A DNA stretch of 14,264 nucleotides from REEB470 sp032117095 (lineage in GTDB: Bacteria > Bacillota > Bacilli > Paenibacillales > YIM-B00363). Of the stretch, positions 12,686-14,264 are shown in pieces (within the stretch, counting starts at the first letter, position 1; each line of letters begins with the position of its first letter). The translations under genes and the position numbers were made by a program. Location: positions 1-14,264 of the forward strand of contig JAULZZ010000066.1 in NCBI GenBank assembly GCA_032117095.1, in the 5' to 3' direction. The notes under the pieces were generated by a model, which was not told the origin of the DNA, ran no database searches, and saw only the letters and a program-made list of their open reading frames with translations.

Positions 12686-14002
12686 GTGTTGTTGCAGGGG
12701 ACGAGTAAGCTGGATGCAGATGGCATCTTGGTGATCGGAGGCGTACGTGCGACCGATTTGGTCAAAGAATTTGGTACGCCACTGTATGTGGTAGACGAAG
12801 CTGCGGTGAGAGGCCGCTGTCGCGCTTATCGCGAAGCATTTGAAGCGACTGGGTTGGCGTACGATGTGTCTTATGCGAGCAAGGCGTTTTGTATTCAGGC
12901 GATGTGTCGACTTGTCGCCGAAGAAGGACTGTCTCTCGATGTCGTGTCAGGGGGCGAGCTGTATACGGCACATCGTGCGGGCATCAATATGCAACGCGTG
13001 CATTTTCACGGGAACAACAAGTCGGTCTCCGAGTTGGAACAGGCGTTGGATGCGCACATCGGGTATTTTGTAGTGGATAATTTTACGGAGCTCGCACGGT
13101 TGGCGCAGTTGGCGCAAGCGAAAAACTGCATTGCCAACGTGATGATTCGGATGACACCAGGGGTCGTTGCCGATACGCACGCAGCGATTGCCACGGGACA
13201 AGAAGATTCGAAGTTCGGATTTCATCTCAAAAGTGGGCAGGCAGGCGAAGCCGTGCGTCTGACGCTCGATTCGCCACATTTGAACTGGATCGGGGTGCAT
13301 GTACATATCGGGTCGCAACTGTTTTCTTTGCAACCGTATGAAACGGCGGCACGCCATGTCGCTGCATTCGCCCATACGATCAAAACGCAGTACGGGCAAA
13401 CGATGCAGCACGCCAATCTTGGGGGAGGATTTGGCATACGGTATACCGCCAATGATGTGCCATGCACCACATCACAGTATGTCCATGTGATTGCGCGGTC
13501 ACTGCAACAAGCGTTTATGGAGGTGCAGTTGCCCATGCCTACGATCGGGATTGAACCCGGAAGAAGCATCATTGGGGAGGCAGGAACGACGCTGTATACG
13601 ATCGGGGCGATCAAAACGATTCCTCACGTACGCACGTATGTCGCTGTCGACGGGGGAATGACGGACAATCCGCGCCCTGCCTTGTACGATTCCCAGTATG
13701 AAGCGATGGTGGCCAATCGGGGGCACGATGAGGCGACACAGTGCGTTTCTGTGGCAGGGAAATGTTGTGAGAGTGGAGACATGTTATTGTGGGACGTGAC
13801 GTTGCCAGAAGTGCGCGTAGGAGATTTGCTGGCGGTGTCATGCACAGGGGCATACAACTATGCGATGGCGAGCAATTATAATCGGTTGCCCCGTCCAGCT
13901 GTCGTCTTCGTTTCTGCGGGGCAGGCGGATCTCGTCGTCGAGCGTGAAACGTATGACCATCTCGTGGCACGTGACCGCATCCCTGCACGTTGGCGGGCGT
14001 GA
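12686..14002 (+). CDS. lysA: Diaminopimelate decarboxylase
   Basis: This PLP-dependent enzyme of fold type III makes L-lysine from meso-diaminopimelate, the last step of lysine synthesis. The 438-residue product shows the PLP lysine Lys66 in YASKAF, DVVSGGEL after it, and HVHIGSQ in the barrel. The phosphate-binding LGGGFG is at 245-250, then EPGRSIIGEAG, and the active-site CESGD has Cys361. Near the C-terminus, TGAYNYAMASNYN contributes the conserved tyrosine. Length is normal. The start is GTG 12686, with AAAGGGGAT eight to ten bases upstream. Position after spoVAF matches B. subtilis. An extended -10 promoter lies in the 90-base gap. Confidence 0.95.
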   Translation: MLLQGTSKLDADGILVIGGVRATDLVKEFGTPLYVVDEAAVRGRCRAYREAFEATGLAYDVSYASKAFCIQAMCRLVAEEGLSLDVVSGGELYTAHRAGINMQRVHFHGNNKSVSELEQALDAHIGYFVVDNFTELARLAQLAQAKNCIANVMIRMTPGVVADTHAAIATGQEDSKFGFHLKSGQAGEAVRLTLDSPHLNWIGVHVHIGSQLFSLQPYETAARHVAAFAHTIKTQYGQTMQHANLGGGFGIRYTANDVPCTTSQYVHVIARSLQQAFMEVQLPMPTIGIEPGRSIIGEAGTTLYTIGAIKTIPHVRTYVAVDGGMTDNPRPALYDSQYEAMVANRGHDEATQCVSVAGKCCESGDMLLWDVTLPEVRVGDLLAVSCTGAYNYAMASNYNRLPRPAVVFVSAGQADLVVERETYDHLVARDRIPARWRA

Positions 14003-14054
14003 TGTGCCGAGAAGCCCTTTTTTTACAAGGTTGCACAGTAAAAAACCCGTATAT

Positions 14055-14085
14055 GGCGTGTTCCCATTTGGCACACGCCGATTTT
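14055..14085 (+). terminator. Rho-independent terminator after lysA
   Basis: GGCGTGT (14055-14061) pairs perfectly with ACACGCC (14073-14079) around an 11-base loop, followed by ATTTTGATT. The T tract is interrupted, so it is probably of moderate strength. It lies 53 bases after the lysA stop. Confidence 0.6.
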
Positions 14086-14115
14086 GATTGCACGATTATC
14101 CTATTTTTGATAATA

Positions 14116-14133
14116 TATTAATATGTATTAATA
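14116..14133. repeat. Perfect 8-base palindrome, possible operator
   Basis: TATTAATA, a two-base TG spacer and TATTAATA form a perfect inverted repeat in an AT-rich stretch between lysA and the right edge. Such palindromes often bind dimeric regulators, but AT-rich DNA also produces them by chance, and there is no clear adjacent start codon to regulate. Confidence 0.3.
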
Positions 14134-14165
14134 AGGATACTGAACAGTGACAAGTTCTAGCAGTG

Positions 14166-14264
14166 TTAAGAGGCGATAACATCTTCGGAATCGCAGTAAT
14201 CTGCTTGCTTTTCGAGAATAATGCGTGTAACGGATAAATGGCGTGTTCGAGAAAACCATTGAAA
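14166..14264 (-). CDS. Possible C-terminal end of a minus-strand gene
   Basis: Read on the minus strand from the right edge, 32 codons are open to a TAA (14168-14166). The peptide includes RTRHLSVTRIILEKQADYC and ends DSEDVIAS. It has a mixed, protein-like composition and would run convergent to lysA. A frame this short stays open by chance in roughly one case in five, and I do not recognise the sequence. Sequence beyond the window would decide it. Confidence 0.3.
   Translation of the reverse strand, partial: FQWFSRTRHLSVTRIILEKQADYCDSEDVIAS

Noticed and set aside
1..14264. CRISPR arrays, tRNA or rRNA genes, complete insertion sequences
   Set aside because: No regularly spaced direct repeats, no cloverleaf or rRNA motifs, and no transposase-like protein were found in the reading frames examined.

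Overview
This 14.3-kb window looks like chromosome from an endospore-forming member of the Bacillota. It carries the dacF-spoIIAA-spoIIAB-sigF cluster plus spoVAF and lysA, in the order known from Bacillus subtilis. GC is roughly 45-50% in the conserved genes, and ribosome-binding sites are often very G-rich. An Alicyclobacillus-like relative would fit, but this is inference and the sequence alone does not fix the genus.

Layout. At the left edge lies the 3' end of a farnesyl/geranylgeranyl diphosphate synthase gene (ispA-like), convergent with a minus-strand cation diffusion facilitator (czcD-like). Divergent from that is the tyrosine recombinase xerD. Then come ydbS-ydbT, a pair of overlapping membrane PH-domain genes, in the place where B. 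subtilis has drm. A gap of about 400 bases follows, then purine nucleoside phosphorylase (punA). Next are dacF, preceded by a near-ideal sigma-F promoter, and the tightly coupled spoIIAA-spoIIAB-sigF operon, which ends in a clear terminator. After this the conserved order breaks. B. subtilis has spoVAA-spoVAE here; this window has a single gene of unknown function. It encodes a predicted secreted protein of 498 residues with ten cysteines in its mature part, behind its own strong vegetative-type promoter. Conserved order resumes with spoVAF, which has its own candidate forespore promoter, and lysA. At the right edge there is an intergenic stretch and possibly the end of a minus-strand gene.

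Function. The centre of the window is the forespore switch. SpoIIAA (anti-anti-sigma), SpoIIAB (anti-sigma kinase) and sigma-F decide compartment-specific transcription. dacF and spoVAF carry sequences that look like targets of sigma-F or its relative sigma-G, so this locus appears to hold both the regulator and two of its targets.

Main discovery candidate. A dispersed element of about 92-105 bp with inverted-repeat ends occurs three times in intergenic DNA: before xerD (+), before punA (-), and between dacF and spoIIAA (+). The copies have diverged to roughly 70-80% identity in their conserved arm. The end-to-end pairing is kept by compensatory changes, and each copy has a hairpin followed by TTTTT inside. 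I do not recognise it as a known riboswitch or insertion sequence. The second candidate is the secreted cysteine-rich protein that sits where the spoVA genes are expected.
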